62,951 nucleotides of DNA, from the NCBI GenBank assembly GCA_017398595.1, contig JAFQFR010000030.1, forward strand, positions 1 through 62,951, written 5' to 3'. Below, piece by piece: positions 44,766-53,576 of this stretch. Both the position numbers and the translations under genes were made by a program. Positions within the stretch are counted from its first letter, which is position 1, and each line of letters opens with the position of its first letter. The notes below the pieces were generated by a model. The model searched no databases. It had not been told where the DNA came from and saw nothing but the letters and a program-made list of their open reading frames with translations. Source of the stretch: Clostridia bacterium (lineage in GTDB: Bacteria > Bacillota > Clostridia > Oscillospirales > CAG-272).

Positions 44766-44930
44766 GCCTTCCCCCTCGGGGGAAGGTGGTGCGCAGCACC
44801 GGATGAGGGGTAGGATACGCCGCAGGCGTATCCGTGCACGTCATGCTTTGGTAAAAGGAGAACGCCGCTGCGGCGGCTACCCCTCATCCGTCAGCTCCGC
44901 TGACACCTTCTCCCAAGGGAGAAGGCTTTT
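44766..44930. repeat. Full-length dispersed element inside the pst operon
   Basis: GCCTTCCCCCTCGGGGGAAGG...CCGGATGAGGGGTAGG on the left is opposed by GGCTACCCCTCATCCGTC...CCTTCTCCCAAGGGAGAAGGC on the right. It lies between pstA and pstB, separating otherwise abutting operon genes by about 210 nt without an obvious terminator. Confidence 0.8.
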
Positions 44931-44937
44931 TTTCGCT

Positions 44938-45807
44938 TTAATTCTTACTGAGCTTTTTTGCCACGACGGAGGACAGGGCGTTGATCGCGATGACGACGAC
45001 GAGGAGCACCACCGCCGTTGCGTAGGTCTCATCGAGGTAGAGTCCCTCTCCCGAGATGGAGTACATGTGTACGGCGAGGGTACGCGTGGAGTCAAATAGG
45101 CTGTTTGCGACCTCGGCGACCGTACCCGCGGTGAAGATCAGCGCCGCCGACTCGCCAACGATGCGTCCGATGCCGAGAATGACGCCCGAAAGGATGCCGG
45201 GGATCGCGCTCGGCAGGACCACGCGCGCCACCGTGCGCAACCGTCCCGCGCCAAGGCCGAAACTGCCCTCGCGGTAACTGTCGGGCACGGCGAGGAGCGC
45301 TTCCTCGGTCGTGCGCATGATGAGCGGCAGGATCATGATCGCCAGTGTGAGCGCGCCCGAGAGGAGCGAAAGTCCCATGTGCAGTGCCTTGACGAAGAAG
45401 AGCGAGCCGAACAGACCGTACACGATCGACGGAATGCCCGAGAGCGTCTCGGCGGTGATGCGCACGAGGTTTACCAGTTTATTGCCGCGCCCCGCATATT
45501 CTGTCAGGTAGATCGCCGCGCCGATGCCGACAGGTACGGCAAACAGCAGTGCCAGCACGGTCATAAACAGCGTGTTGATGAGCGCGGGCATGAGCGAAAC
45601 ATTTTCGGTGGTGTATTTCCACTCGAACAACGAGGGCGTGAGATGCGGAATGCCTTTGACCAGGATGTATCCGACGACGAACAGCAGCGCCGCCGCGGTG
45701 ATCAGTGCCGCCAGGCAGACAAGGAGAAACAGGATCAGCGAGCCGGGATGCCGGCTATAGGAGCGGATGCGCTGCTGCCAGGTGGTGGTATTGATCTGTT
45801 TTGTCAT
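44938..45807 (-). CDS. pstA: Phosphate ABC transporter permease PstA
   Basis: A 289-residue membrane permease with six segments. The first is GSLILFLLVCLAALITAAAL. The permease EAA-type loop reads VPDSYREGSFGLGAGRLRTV, followed by VLPSAIPGILSGVILGIGRIVGES, and AETLSGIPSIVYG is typical of PstA. AAAGGGGG precedes ATG 45807, which overlaps the pstC stop by ATGA. Confidence 0.95.
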   Translation of the reverse strand: MTKQINTTTWQQRIRSYSRHPGSLILFLLVCLAALITAAALLFVVGYILVKGIPHLTPSLFEWKYTTENVSLMPALINTLFMTVLALLFAVPVGIGAAIYLTEYAGRGNKLVNLVRITAETLSGIPSIVYGLFGSLFFVKALHMGLSLLSGALTLAIMILPLIMRTTEEALLAVPDSYREGSFGLGAGRLRTVARVVLPSAIPGILSGVILGIGRIVGESAALIFTAGTVAEVANSLFDSTRTLAVHMYSISGEGLYLDETYATAVVLLVVVIAINALSSVVAKKLSKN

Positions 45808-46658
45808 GCTTTTGCCCCCTTTCGTTTGAGCAGCGAGAAGGACACGTTGATGAGCAGGACAAAGACGAAGAGCACGACCGCCGTGCCGATCAGCGCCTCG
45901 CGGTGCAGATCGGTGGAGTAACCCATTTCCATGACGATATTGGTGGTCAGAGTGCGCACGCCGTCGGTCAGGCTGTCGGGGATGAGCGGCTGGTTGCCCG
46001 CCACCATCATCACCGCCATGGTCTCGCCGATCGCGCGGCCCACGCCGAGGACGATGCCTGCGAAGATGCCGCTTTTCGCGGCGGGAACGACGGTGCAAAA
46101 CACGCTGCGTTCATGCGTGGCACCGAGGGCGAGCGCACCCTCGTAATAGCTGCTTGGCACCGCGCGGATCGCGCTCTCGGAGACGTTGATGATCGTGGGC
46201 AGGATCATGAGTCCGAGGAGTACCGAAGCGGTCAGCACGCTCATGCCGCGTCCGCCGATGTACTCGCGGACGAAAGGTACGAGCACCACGAGTCCGAAGA
46301 AGCCGTACACGACCGAGGGGATGCCCGCCATCAAGTTGATCGCGGGCGTGAGGATCTTATGCAGCTTCGGCGGGCAGAAGCGTGCCATAAAAACCGCGGT
46401 GAGGATGCCTACGGGCACGCCGATGAGGAGCGCGCCCGCGGTGACATAGAGACTGCCGACGATCATCGGCAGAATGCCGAATATGTTATTTTCGGGGCGC
46501 CACTCGGTTCCGAGCAGGAATCGAAACACGCCGATCTCGGCGATCGCGGGCACACCGTTTGCAAACAGGAACACGCAGATGAGCACCACCGCCGCGATGG
46601 AGACGCAGGCGGTCAGTGCAAACACAATATGCATCGCACGTTCTTTGCATGTATGCAT
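45804..46658 (-). CDS. pstC: Phosphate ABC transporter permease PstC
   Basis: A 284-residue membrane permease. GIPSVVYGFFGLVVLVPFVR, the cytoplasmic loop VPSSYYEGALALGATHERSV, and VVPAAKSGIFAGIVLGVGRAIGET mark PstC. AAAGGAG selects ATG 46658; upstream open frame is repeat sequence. It is separated from pstS by the palindrome array and a hairpin. Confidence 0.95.
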   Translation of the reverse strand: MHTCKERAMHIVFALTACVSIAAVVLICVFLFANGVPAIAEIGVFRFLLGTEWRPENNIFGILPMIVGSLYVTAGALLIGVPVGILTAVFMARFCPPKLHKILTPAINLMAGIPSVVYGFFGLVVLVPFVREYIGGRGMSVLTASVLLGLMILPTIINVSESAIRAVPSSYYEGALALGATHERSVFCTVVPAAKSGIFAGIVLGVGRAIGETMAVMMVAGNQPLIPDSLTDGVRTLTTNIVMEMGYSTDLHREALIGTAVVLFVFVLLINVSFSLLKRKGAKA

Positions 46659-46676
46659 AGGAAATCTCCTTTCGTG

Positions 46677-46880
46677 TTTACGCACTTTGTGCGTAAACCA
46701 ATGAATTGCAATCCTGCGGATCGCATGATTTGGACACTGCGTGCCCATGATTTGCCTGTGCGGCATGATTTGCGCTGCGGCGCATCAGGATTGCAATGCA
46801 AATCATGGAGCGTGAAACGCTCCAAATCATGACAGCGCAGCTGTCAAATCATGGCGCAGCCAAATCATATAAACGGTTCT
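46677..46880. repeat. ATGATTTG-spaced palindrome array, copy 2
   Basis: ATGATTTG units with short palindromes occur in both orientations around a central GATTGCAAT region. Left side: GGACACTGCGTGCCC, GCCTGTGCGGC, GCGCTGCGGCGC. Right side as CAAATCAT units: GGAGCGTGAAACGCTCC, GACAGCGCAGCTGTC, GGCGCAGCC. Read on the minus strand, the first modules match copy 1 at 34869 in the same order. It lies between pstS and pstC. Confidence 0.8.
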
Positions 46881-46900
46881 TTTTGTTTTCCAACAGGATA

Positions 46901-46922
46901 AGCGCGGCTTGCGCCGCGCTTT
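46901..46922 (-). terminator. Hairpin between pstS and pstC
   Basis: The 8-bp stem AGCGCGGC/GCCGCGCT with a TTGC loop directly follows the pstS stop. A weak T-tract suggests a leaky terminator or mRNA-stabilising hairpin that keeps pstS expression above the rest of the operon. Confidence 0.55.
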
Positions 46923-46925
46923 TGG

Positions 46926-47855
46926 TTACTGCGCTGCTACTTCGTTCCAGCGCGTGACATCGCCCATGAAGATCTTGGCGACCTGTTCTGCCGTGAGGTT
47001 CTCTACGGTGTTTTCGTGGTTGACGATCACCGCAATACCGTCCATCGCAATGACCGTGGAGGAGACGCCCTTTGCGATTTCGGAATCTTTCAGCTCACGC
47101 GATGCCATACCGATGTCGCAGGTACCGTCGATCGCGTTTGCAACGCCCGTGGAGGAGTCGCTCTGCTGCACCTCGATGGTGACTCCGGGATTCTTGGCGA
47201 TGTATGCTTCTTTCAGCTTTTCCATGATCGGGGTGACCGAGCTGGAACCGCTGACAACAATCTTGCCCGAGGATACGCTGCCCGTGTAGGCGGGAGCGTC
47301 ACTGACGGCGATGTAGCCGCCTTTTTCAATGACTGCCTGACCGTCGGCACTCATGATGTAGTTGATGAAGTCCTGTGCTACGGTGCTGAGCCCGTCTTTG
47401 GTCACGATGTTGAAGGGACGTGCGATCTTGTAGGTGCCGTTCTTGATATTTGCAACCGAAGCGGCAACGCCGTCGATCGAAACCGCCTTGACCTGGCTCT
47501 CATCCAGCGAACCGAGCGAGAGATAACCGATCGCGTACTTGTCGCCCGAGACCGAGGTCATCATGACTGCGGTGGAGTTGGTGATGACGGCTTCCATCGT
47601 GGTGTGGTCCACTTTTTCGCCCGCCTCGTTCTTCTGCTCGATGCCGAACAGCTCGATGAACGCGCCGCGGGTGCCCGAACCGCTCTCGCGGGAGATGACG
47701 CCGATCTCTTTGGAGGAATTGAAGCTGTTTTTGTTTGCAGTGTCGTTGCCGGCGGAAGCGCCGTCGCCACTGTCCTTATTGCCGCAGCTTGCCAGCAGGG
47801 TAGCTGCCATGACCATCGAAAGGATGATCGCGAATATTTTCTTGCATGTTTTCAT
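46926..47855 (-). CDS. pstS: Phosphate-binding lipoprotein PstS with permuted domain order
   Basis: A 309-residue lipoprotein. The signal peptide ends in lipobox LLASC (Cys24). The two lobes occur in swapped order relative to E. coli PstS. The ISRESGSGTRGAF phosphate-binding block and the KIARPFNIVTKDG...FINYIMSADGQAVIE block come first (about 54-190). The SGSSSVTPIMEKLKEAY...CDIGMASRELKD...AVIVNHENTVENLT block, normally N-terminal, comes last (about 203-305). Binding residues in both lobes are intact, so function should be kept. It captures phosphate for PstCAB and leads the operon. Confidence 0.93.
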   Translation of the reverse strand: MKTCKKIFAIILSMVMAATLLASCGNKDSGDGASAGNDTANKNSFNSSKEIGVISRESGSGTRGAFIELFGIEQKNEAGEKVDHTTMEAVITNSTAVMMTSVSGDKYAIGYLSLGSLDESQVKAVSIDGVAASVANIKNGTYKIARPFNIVTKDGLSTVAQDFINYIMSADGQAVIEKGGYIAVSDAPAYTGSVSSGKIVVSGSSSVTPIMEKLKEAYIAKNPGVTIEVQQSDSSTGVANAIDGTCDIGMASRELKDSEIAKGVSSTVIAMDGIAVIVNHENTVENLTAEQVAKIFMGDVTRWNEVAAQ

Positions 47856-47902
47856 ATTGATTTCCTTCTTTCCTTTGGTTTACATCTTAAGGATAATCCC
47901 GA

Positions 47903-47944
47903 AAGGTAAGATTCATTACCTTAGTATTGTAAAATCACTGTAAA
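47903..47944 (-). promoter_or_regulatory. Pho-box-like direct repeat and inverted repeat before pstS
   Basis: On the minus strand TTTACA-N5-TTTACA (47944-47928) gives an 11-bp periodicity, as in PhoP boxes of Gram-positives (TTAACA-like repeats). Downstream is a perfect 7-6-7 inverted repeat AAGGTAA-N6-TTACCTT (47903-47922), possibly a second operator or mRNA hairpin. The sites lie about 50-90 nt before pstS. Confidence 0.65.
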
Positions 47945-47960
47945 ATCATGCAGAAAAACA

Positions 47961-47986
47961 AAAAGCAGAGCGAATGCTCTGCTTTT
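47961..47986 (-). terminator. Terminator of the LTA synthase gene
   Basis: The stem AAAAGCAGAGC/GCTCTGCTTTT with a GAAT loop lies just after the minus-strand stop, followed on that strand by a T-rich tract. Confidence 0.85.
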
Positions 47987-47988
47987 GC

Positions 47989-50184
47989 TTATTTAAATAC
48001 GTATCTGTAATAATCCTTTTCGAGGATCATGCGGGAATATTTGTTCTTGCGGGAGACGACGGCGTTCATCTGCTTAACGTAAGCGGCGATCTCCTCTTCG
48101 GTGGCACTGAAGCCCTCGTAGGGGGTAAAGGTCTTGGTACCACGGTTGTACTCGCCGTACTTATTGATCCAGTTCCAGGAAGTGCCTTCTTTGTCGTCCT
48201 GGTTGAGAATGACGAGCGGAACGGCATCCGAGAGCACATCGACGCCCATGAGCAGGCGCGAATCGTATTCGAGTCCGAACAGGTTCGACACCGTGGGGAT
48301 AATATCCAGCGACGAGCAGGGTTCCTCGACGATGATCGGCTCTTTCATGGATGCGCACCAGATGATGCAGCCGTTGCGCAGCAGGTCAAAGTTCTTGTGA
48401 ATGTCCGCCTCGGGCAGACCGTACAGCTCCGCAAGCTCGGAATCGCTGAGGGCATACGGATAGTGGTCGGTGCTCATGACGAAGACGGTGTCCTCGAGCT
48501 TGCCCGCCGCTTCAAGCTGGCGCACCATTTCGGCAAGCATCAGCTCGACCTCATACTGGCAGGCGTGATATGCCTTGACGTTATCCGAGCAATCGAGGTT
48601 TGCAACGACGTCCTGGTGCTTTTTCGACATGCTGTTGCCGTAGAAGGAATAGTTGGCATGTCCGCTGACCGTCATATAGTACGCATGGAACGGCGTATCG
48701 AGGTTGATATAATACGGCAGCGTGGCGACCGCCATCTCGTAGTCGGAGCGCGGCCACGCGTCCGAGAGTCCTGTCAGGCCGTTGCCGATCGCGATAAATT
48801 CGTATCCCATGTTGGGGTGCGACTCATTGCGTTTGTAGTAGTTATAGTCGTGGTTGTGGAAGGCATAGGTCTTGTAACCGAGCTTTGTAAACTGGTTGCC
48901 CATGGTGAACGGCAGAAGATTGTCGCCGCTCATCTGCAGGCACTGGGCGCTGCTGTAGAACAGACCCGTCATCGAGGTATACTCGCCCGTGGCGGTGCTG
49001 CCGCCCCACAGCGAGGTGTAGAAGTTCTTGAACACGATGCCCTCGGTGGACATCTTATAGAGCGTGGGCGTGCGCTCGGGGTCGATCGTCTTATATGAGA
49101 AGCCCTCGAGCGTGATGTAGATCAGATTTTTGCCCTTGAACATGCCCGTGTACTCGTTCTGCTTGGTGGGCGTGAGCGAGGAAAAATACTTGTGCGCCGC
49201 GAGAATATCGGCATCGGTCTCATTTGCAATGAGGGTATCAAAGTCGATATCCATCACGTTGTCGCCGTACTCCACAGGCGTGGGCGGCACGATGTTTTCG
49301 GTGATTTCGGTCGTGGCAGCGGGATCGGTCGTAACGGACGGCGCCATGGTCACGACAGGGTCGGGCGTTTTGGTCTCAAAGGGATTGACCGACTCGCCGA
49401 GATCATCATCGGGATCGGGCAGATCCTCGCCGAAGAGCATGAACTTGACATCCAGCCGCATACTCGTGAGGACGCCGAAGCGCCTTTCCGCCTCGGCAGC
49501 GGAAAACTCGTTTTTATAGTAGTAACGGTCGCCGAAATCGCTGCGGTCGAGACTGATGATGCCGACCGCGAGCAGGTGCAGCAGCAATGCCGCGACCAGC
49601 AGGTAAATGCGGAATGCGAACGTCGGCGCAAACGCGGGGCGATAGTCCCTGCGGTGCGAGAGCAGATAAATGAGGGGCAAAAGCAGCAATACAATGGCAA
49701 ACCACGCACTCGAGATCTCTGCAAGGAGCATAGACCGAAAGTCGCGGATCGCCGCGCCGCCCATGCCCATCGTCGCAACGCGATAGGGGCTGTTGAAAAT
49801 GCGGAAATAAATATACTGCGACTCAAAAAGCAGCGTTAGGATCGTAAACGTGATGATCGTAAAGACGCGGTTGGCGCGCAGCGGCAGAAGCAGTGCGATA
49901 CCGCTCAGCAAAAATCCGCAGGCAAACGAAAACAGTGCGAGATACACGAGCGTTTTGACCGGGATCTCCCCGTAGATGGCAAAGTGAAACACCACTTCCA
50001 TGTAAAAGACTGCGAGCGGATAAAACAAAAAGAAGAAGAAATTACGGCGATTGCGCATTCTCTGCCGCTCTGTCTGCGAGACTGCCGTCCTGGACGCCGA
50101 GGTTGCCTCGGGCGCCGCAAACAGCGCGCGCAAATTAGGCTCACGACGCAGAAATTCGCCGATCCGCGCAAAAAATTCTTTCAA
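47989..50184 (-). CDS. LTA synthase-family phosphoglycerol transferase
   Basis: A 731-residue membrane protein. Five hydrophobic segments (about 49-215) precede an acidic, Thr/Pro-rich linker (about 255-310) and an extracellular sulfatase-like domain. Conserved elements are IYITLEGFS (metal Glu), SLWGGSTATGEYTSMTG with the nucleophilic Thr, FHNHDYNYYKRN, and MSTDHYPYALSD (metal Asp/His). It polymerises or transfers glycerol phosphate from phosphatidylglycerol onto lipoteichoic acid or related polymers. The start is TTG 50184 after AGGGGGG; no ATG is close. Confidence 0.87.
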   Translation of the reverse strand: MKEFFARIGEFLRREPNLRALFAAPEATSASRTAVSQTERQRMRNRRNFFFFLFYPLAVFYMEVVFHFAIYGEIPVKTLVYLALFSFACGFLLSGIALLLPLRANRVFTIITFTILTLLFESQYIYFRIFNSPYRVATMGMGGAAIRDFRSMLLAEISSAWFAIVLLLLPLIYLLSHRRDYRPAFAPTFAFRIYLLVAALLLHLLAVGIISLDRSDFGDRYYYKNEFSAAEAERRFGVLTSMRLDVKFMLFGEDLPDPDDDLGESVNPFETKTPDPVVTMAPSVTTDPAATTEITENIVPPTPVEYGDNVMDIDFDTLIANETDADILAAHKYFSSLTPTKQNEYTGMFKGKNLIYITLEGFSYKTIDPERTPTLYKMSTEGIVFKNFYTSLWGGSTATGEYTSMTGLFYSSAQCLQMSGDNLLPFTMGNQFTKLGYKTYAFHNHDYNYYKRNESHPNMGYEFIAIGNGLTGLSDAWPRSDYEMAVATLPYYINLDTPFHAYYMTVSGHANYSFYGNSMSKKHQDVVANLDCSDNVKAYHACQYEVELMLAEMVRQLEAAGKLEDTVFVMSTDHYPYALSDSELAELYGLPEADIHKNFDLLRNGCIIWCASMKEPIIVEEPCSSLDIIPTVSNLFGLEYDSRLLMGVDVLSDAVPLVILNQDDKEGTSWNWINKYGEYNRGTKTFTPYEGFSATEEEIAAYVKQMNAVVSRKNKYSRMILEKDYYRYVFK

Positions 50185-50230
50185 GTGTGTCCCCCCTAAC
50201 CGTACAATATATGCATAGTGCGTATTTTTT

Positions 50231-50273
50231 ATTTTACTACATCCCGCGCAAATTTACAATCAATTTGTCGAAA
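50231..50273 (-). promoter_or_regulatory. Promoter of the LTA synthase gene with adjacent 0A-box-like site
   Basis: On the minus strand TTGTAA (50259-50254), 17-nt spacer, TAAAAT (50236-50231). TTTGTCGAAA (50264-50273 on plus) abuts the -35 box. Confidence 0.6.
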
Positions 50274-50292
50274 ATTAAAATTTTTTTGCAAA

Positions 50293-50362
50293 GGAAAACG
50301 CCGCTGCGGCGGCTACCCCTCATCACCCGTTTCACGGGAGCTTCCCCCAAGGGGGAAGCTGA
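50293..50362. repeat. Half copy of the CTTCCCCC/GGGGGAAGCT element
   Basis: GCCGCTGCGGCGGCTACCCC, TCATCACCCG and GGGAGCTTCCCCCAAGGGGGAAGCT form the left half of the family seen at 44860-44930. The remainder of the gap is empty. Confidence 0.65.
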
Positions 50363-50400
50363 CAGTACATCGCCGCGATGCCGAGCGATCTGCTTTCTTC

Positions 50401-51216
50401 CTACGCCTTTTTGATGCACTTGCCGATGACGGTGCAGACGAGCAGCATCGCAAGGTTGCACAGCACGATCATCGCACCTGCGGGCAGGGTGAGCGAGCAG
50501 AGCAGACCGACCAGGAACGACACCACCGACAGCACTGCCGACAAGAGGATCACCCCGCGGAAGCTCTCGGCGATCTGCATCGCGGCGAGCGCCGGAAAAA
50601 TGATCAGACTGGAAATGAGCATGCTGCCGACGATCTGCATGCCGACCACCACCGTGATGGCGATGAGCAGCGCGAGCAGCATATTGTAAAACCGCACGTG
50701 TACGCCCGCGCTCCCCGCAAAGGGGGCGTCAAACGTCACGGCGAAAATGCGGTTCTTGAACAGCACGAACAGCACGATCACAACGACCGACAGGATCACC
50801 GACAGGATCACGTCGCTTTTTTCGAGTGCGAGGATGCTGCCAAACAGATAGCCGTTCAGATCGGTGGCGCTGCCGCCCGCGAGCGCGTTTGCGACCACGC
50901 CGATGGCAAGTGCCGAGGAAGAAACGACCGCGATGGCGCTGTCGCCCTTGATCTTTTTATTCTCGGACAGCCCGAGCAAGAGGAATGCCGCCGCGATGAC
51001 CACGGGCACCGCCACCGCCATGGGGGCAGCCGACAGAGCATATGCGACCGACAGTGCGCCGAATCCCACATGCGAGAGTCCGTCGCCGATCATGGAAAAG
51101 CGGCGGAGCACCAGCAGCACGCCGAGAAGCGCTGCGCACAGCGAGACCAGCACGCCGACGATCAGCGCATAGCGCAGGAAGGTGTAGGAAAACATTTCGG
51201 AAAGGTACTCAAACAT
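50401..51216 (-). CDS. znuB: Zinc ABC transporter permease ZnuB
   Basis: A 271-residue permease of the metal (ABC-3) family with about eight hydrophobic segments. LRRFSMIGDGLSHVGFGALS near the N-terminus and VVGMQIVGSMLISSLIIFPALAA toward the end are family signatures. CGGAGG selects ATG 51216; it overlaps the end of znuC by 8 nt. It is the last gene of the zur-znu operon. No terminator is evident before the downstream repeat. Confidence 0.93.
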   Translation of the reverse strand: MFEYLSEMFSYTFLRYALIVGVLVSLCAALLGVLLVLRRFSMIGDGLSHVGFGALSVAYALSAAPMAVAVPVVIAAAFLLLGLSENKKIKGDSAIAVVSSSALAIGVVANALAGGSATDLNGYLFGSILALEKSDVILSVILSVVVIVLFVLFKNRIFAVTFDAPFAGSAGVHVRFYNMLLALLIAITVVVGMQIVGSMLISSLIIFPALAAMQIAESFRGVILLSAVLSVVSFLVGLLCSLTLPAGAMIVLCNLAMLLVCTVIGKCIKKA

Positions 51217-51922
51217 TTTCGTTTTCCTCCGTCCCAAACGACGCGCCGAGCGGCGTTTTTTCATATTCCGCAGGCGTGCCGAGAAAGCGCACCGCGGTGG
51301 CAAGGTGCAAAATGCGATCCGAATACTTCATCGCCGCCGCAATGTCGTGCGAGACCATGACGATGGTCATGCCGTGCTCCTTGCAGAGGTGGTACACGGT
51401 GGAGTAGAGCTCCTTGGTGACCAGCGGATCGAGTCCCGCGGTCGGCTCGTCGAGGAGCAGCACTTCCTCGGCGGCGCAGAGGGCACGCGCGAGCAGCACA
51501 CGTTGCTGCTGACCGCCCGAAAGAGCGCGGTAGCTCTTTTTGGCAAGCTGCGTGATGCCGAGCAGCTCCATGTTGCCCTTGGCACGCGCCTTTTGCGCGC
51601 GGGTGTAAAAGGGCAAAAGTCCCGTTGCGCCGATGTTGCCCGAGAGCACGACCTCGTACACGCTCGCGGGGAAATCGCGCTGTGCGCTCGACTGCTGCGG
51701 CAGGTAGCCGATCTTGCCGATGACCGATCTGTCGATCTCCACATTGCCCTCTTCGGGCGCATGGATGCCCAAAATGACCTTGACCAGCGTGGATTTTCCC
51801 GCGCCGTTTTCCCCAACGATGGTGAGAAACTCGCCTTTTTGAACCGTGAAGCTGACGTCGCGCAGGGCGAGCGTGCGCTCGTTGTGTACGGTGATATGAT
51901 TGCAGGTGATGAGATCTGTCAT
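51209..51922 (-). CDS. znuC: Zinc ABC transporter ATPase ZnuC
   Basis: A 237-residue ABC ATPase. Walker A VGENGAGKSTLVKVILG, GYLPQQSS Q-loop, signature [15 protein letters not shown], Walker B VLLLDEPTAGLDP and VMVSHDI H-loop are present. The start ATG 51922 overlaps the znuA stop as ATGA and follows AAAGGC. Metal specificity comes from the neighbouring zur and znuA. Confidence 0.94.
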   Translation of the reverse strand: MTDLITCNHITVHNERTLALRDVSFTVQKGEFLTIVGENGAGKSTLVKVILGIHAPEEGNVEIDRSVIGKIGYLPQQSSAQRDFPASVYEVVLSGNIGATGLLPFYTRAQKARAKGNMELLGITQLAKKSYRALSGGQQQRVLLARALCAAEEVLLLDEPTAGLDPLVTKELYSTVYHLCKEHGMTIVMVSHDIAAAMKYSDRILHLATAVRFLGTPAEYEKTPLGASFGTEENENV

Positions 51923-52860
51923 CCGAGTGCCTTTCTTAAAACTTCTATATTTTGTCGCATCAGCGAGCAATAATCCTCGCCCGCGTCAAACTCTTGTTTG
52001 GTGATATTGTGGATCGCGTGCAGACGCAGCACCTCTGTGCCCGTCTCTGCGGCGATCGTCTGCGCCGTTTTCTGCTCCGAGGGGCTGTCGTAGAGCACAT
52101 AGGACGCGCCGCTTGTCCGCACGGCGTTGACCACCGCCGCAATATCGGCTGCCGAGGCTTCCGCGTGCGAAGCGCAGCCCTCGAACACCGAGATGTGCGA
52201 GAGTCCCGCGTCGCGGAACAGGTAGGCAAAGGCAAACGAACCGCCGAAAGCGCAGGAAGAACGCTTCGCCGCAGCGAGCATCGTTTCCAGCTCGTCCTGC
52301 AGCATGACAAGCTCGGCATCGTACGCCGCCGCATTCGCCTTGTAGTTCGTCATCCCGTCGGGGTCCAGTTCGATCAGCGCATGCATAACAGCGCTTACCA
52401 TATTCCGCGCGTTCGAAAGCGACGTCCAGATGTGCGGGTCGTACTCGCCGTGGTCATGGTCGTGTGCCTCGCCCTCGGCATGCTCGTGCAGACAGAGCAG
52501 CTCGACCGACTGCGACAGGTCGAGCACGTGCAATCTGCCGCTCTCGATCGCCTTTTGGATGTCGGCGCTTGTGAGCAGCTTTTCTGCCCACAGCTCCATG
52601 TCGCCGCCCGTGTAGATAAAGAGGTCGGCGTTGGCGATCGCCATAATGTCGGCGGGCGTGGGATCGTAGGAATGCGCGTCCGCGCCGAAATCGAGCAGCA
52701 GCTCCACGTCGGCGCGCTCGCCCGCGATATTTCTTGCAAAATCATACTGCGGGAACAGCGTGGCAACCACTTTCAGTCCGTCGCCGCGCGCGGTGGGCGT
52801 GCCGCATGCCGAAAGCGGCAACAGCGCAAGGCAAAGCAATACTATAAGAATCTTTTTCAT
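51919..52860 (-). CDS. znuA: Zinc-binding lipoprotein ZnuA
   Basis: A 313-residue cluster A-I metal-binding protein. The signal peptide ends with lipobox LPLSAC (Cys19). Metal ligands are likely in FGADAHSYDPTPAD, YDPHIWTSLSNA, the domain-2 histidine SHAEAS region and the final Asp/Glu region. The His-rich acidic loop HEHAEGEAHDHDHGEYD (about 125-141) is diagnostic for zinc rather than manganese members. It overlaps zur by ATGA. Confidence 0.95.
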   Translation of the reverse strand: MKKILIVLLCLALLPLSACGTPTARGDGLKVVATLFPQYDFARNIAGERADVELLLDFGADAHSYDPTPADIMAIANADLFIYTGGDMELWAEKLLTSADIQKAIESGRLHVLDLSQSVELLCLHEHAEGEAHDHDHGEYDPHIWTSLSNARNMVSAVMHALIELDPDGMTNYKANAAAYDAELVMLQDELETMLAAAKRSSCAFGGSFAFAYLFRDAGLSHISVFEGCASHAEASAADIAAVVNAVRTSGASYVLYDSPSEQKTAQTIAAETGTEVLRLHAIHNITKQEFDAGEDYCSLMRQNIEVLRKALG

Positions 52861-53258
52861 CGTGCACCTCTGCATTTTTGACAAACGCCGTACAGCATCG
52901 TCTTTCGCTCGTCGATGGCAAAGCCATGCTCGCTTGCCATGTGCGCAAACAGCGCTTCCAGCTCGTGGCAGTGCGTGTGCGCGACCTCGCCGCATTCGGT
53001 GCAGATGAGGTGAAAATGGCAGTCCTCGCCGCAGTCACTGCCGATGAAGCGGTAGGTCACGCTCCTGCCCTCTTCGGGGGCAAAGCGGCTGATCCTGCCC
53101 TCGCGGCAGAGCTCTTCCAGGCGGCGGTAGACCGTGCTGCGCCCGATCGGCTCGCCCGCCTCTGCCAGTGCGGCGCAGACGCCGTCCACCGTGAGGCTGT
53201 GGTTCTTCTGCCGTTCGAGACACCGCAAAAGTGCATCTTTTTGTTTGGTATTGTACAT
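52857..53258 (-). CDS. zur: Fur-family zinc uptake regulator Zur
   Basis: A 133-residue Fur-family repressor. The winged helix contains IGRSTVYRRLEELCREGRIS. The metal sites are in CHFHLICTECGEVAHTHCHE and CQKC near the end, the latter with CTEC forming the structural zinc site. The start ATG 53258 follows AGGAGA; the upstream frame is repeat DNA. As first gene of the znuACB operon, with a Fur-type 7-1-7 palindrome at its promoter, it is most likely Zur and autoregulated. Confidence 0.9.
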   Translation of the reverse strand: MYNTKQKDALLRCLERQKNHSLTVDGVCAALAEAGEPIGRSTVYRRLEELCREGRISRFAPEEGRSVTYRFIGSDCGEDCHFHLICTECGEVAHTHCHELEALFAHMASEHGFAIDERKTMLYGVCQKCRGAR

Positions 53259-53294
53259 GTGTATCTCCTGTTTTTGAGACAGCGATCGCGAAGC

Positions 53295-53510
53295 GCGATT
53301 TTTCGTCCGTGTCATCCTGAGCGTAGTCGAAATCCGACGAAGGAGGATCAAATGGCGCGAAGCGACATTTGGGATCTCGGACGAAAAAGTTTGACTATGT
53401 CTCCACGGTGTACTTTACGCGAAGGCACCACCGCAAGATCCCGCTGCGCGCTTTTGCGGTTGATACCGCAAAAGTTCGACTCCGCTGCGCTCCGCTCAGG
53501 ATGACGGCGG
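53295..53510. repeat. Dispersed repeat of the CTCAGGATGAC family in the zur leader
   Basis: GTCATCCTGAGCGTAGTCG, GGGATCTCGGACGAAAAA, TTTGCGGTTGATACCGCAAA, AGTTCGACTCCGCTGCGC and CTCAGGATGACGGCGG match the repeats at 18960 and 57440. It lies between the zur promoter and zur, giving an unusually long leader of about 340 nt. Confidence 0.7.
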
Positions 53511-53576
53511 CGGTGCCGCAGTATTGGAATCTCGTATGGCAAAACCGCTGTTTCTGCATCTCTTTTAATTTGAATT

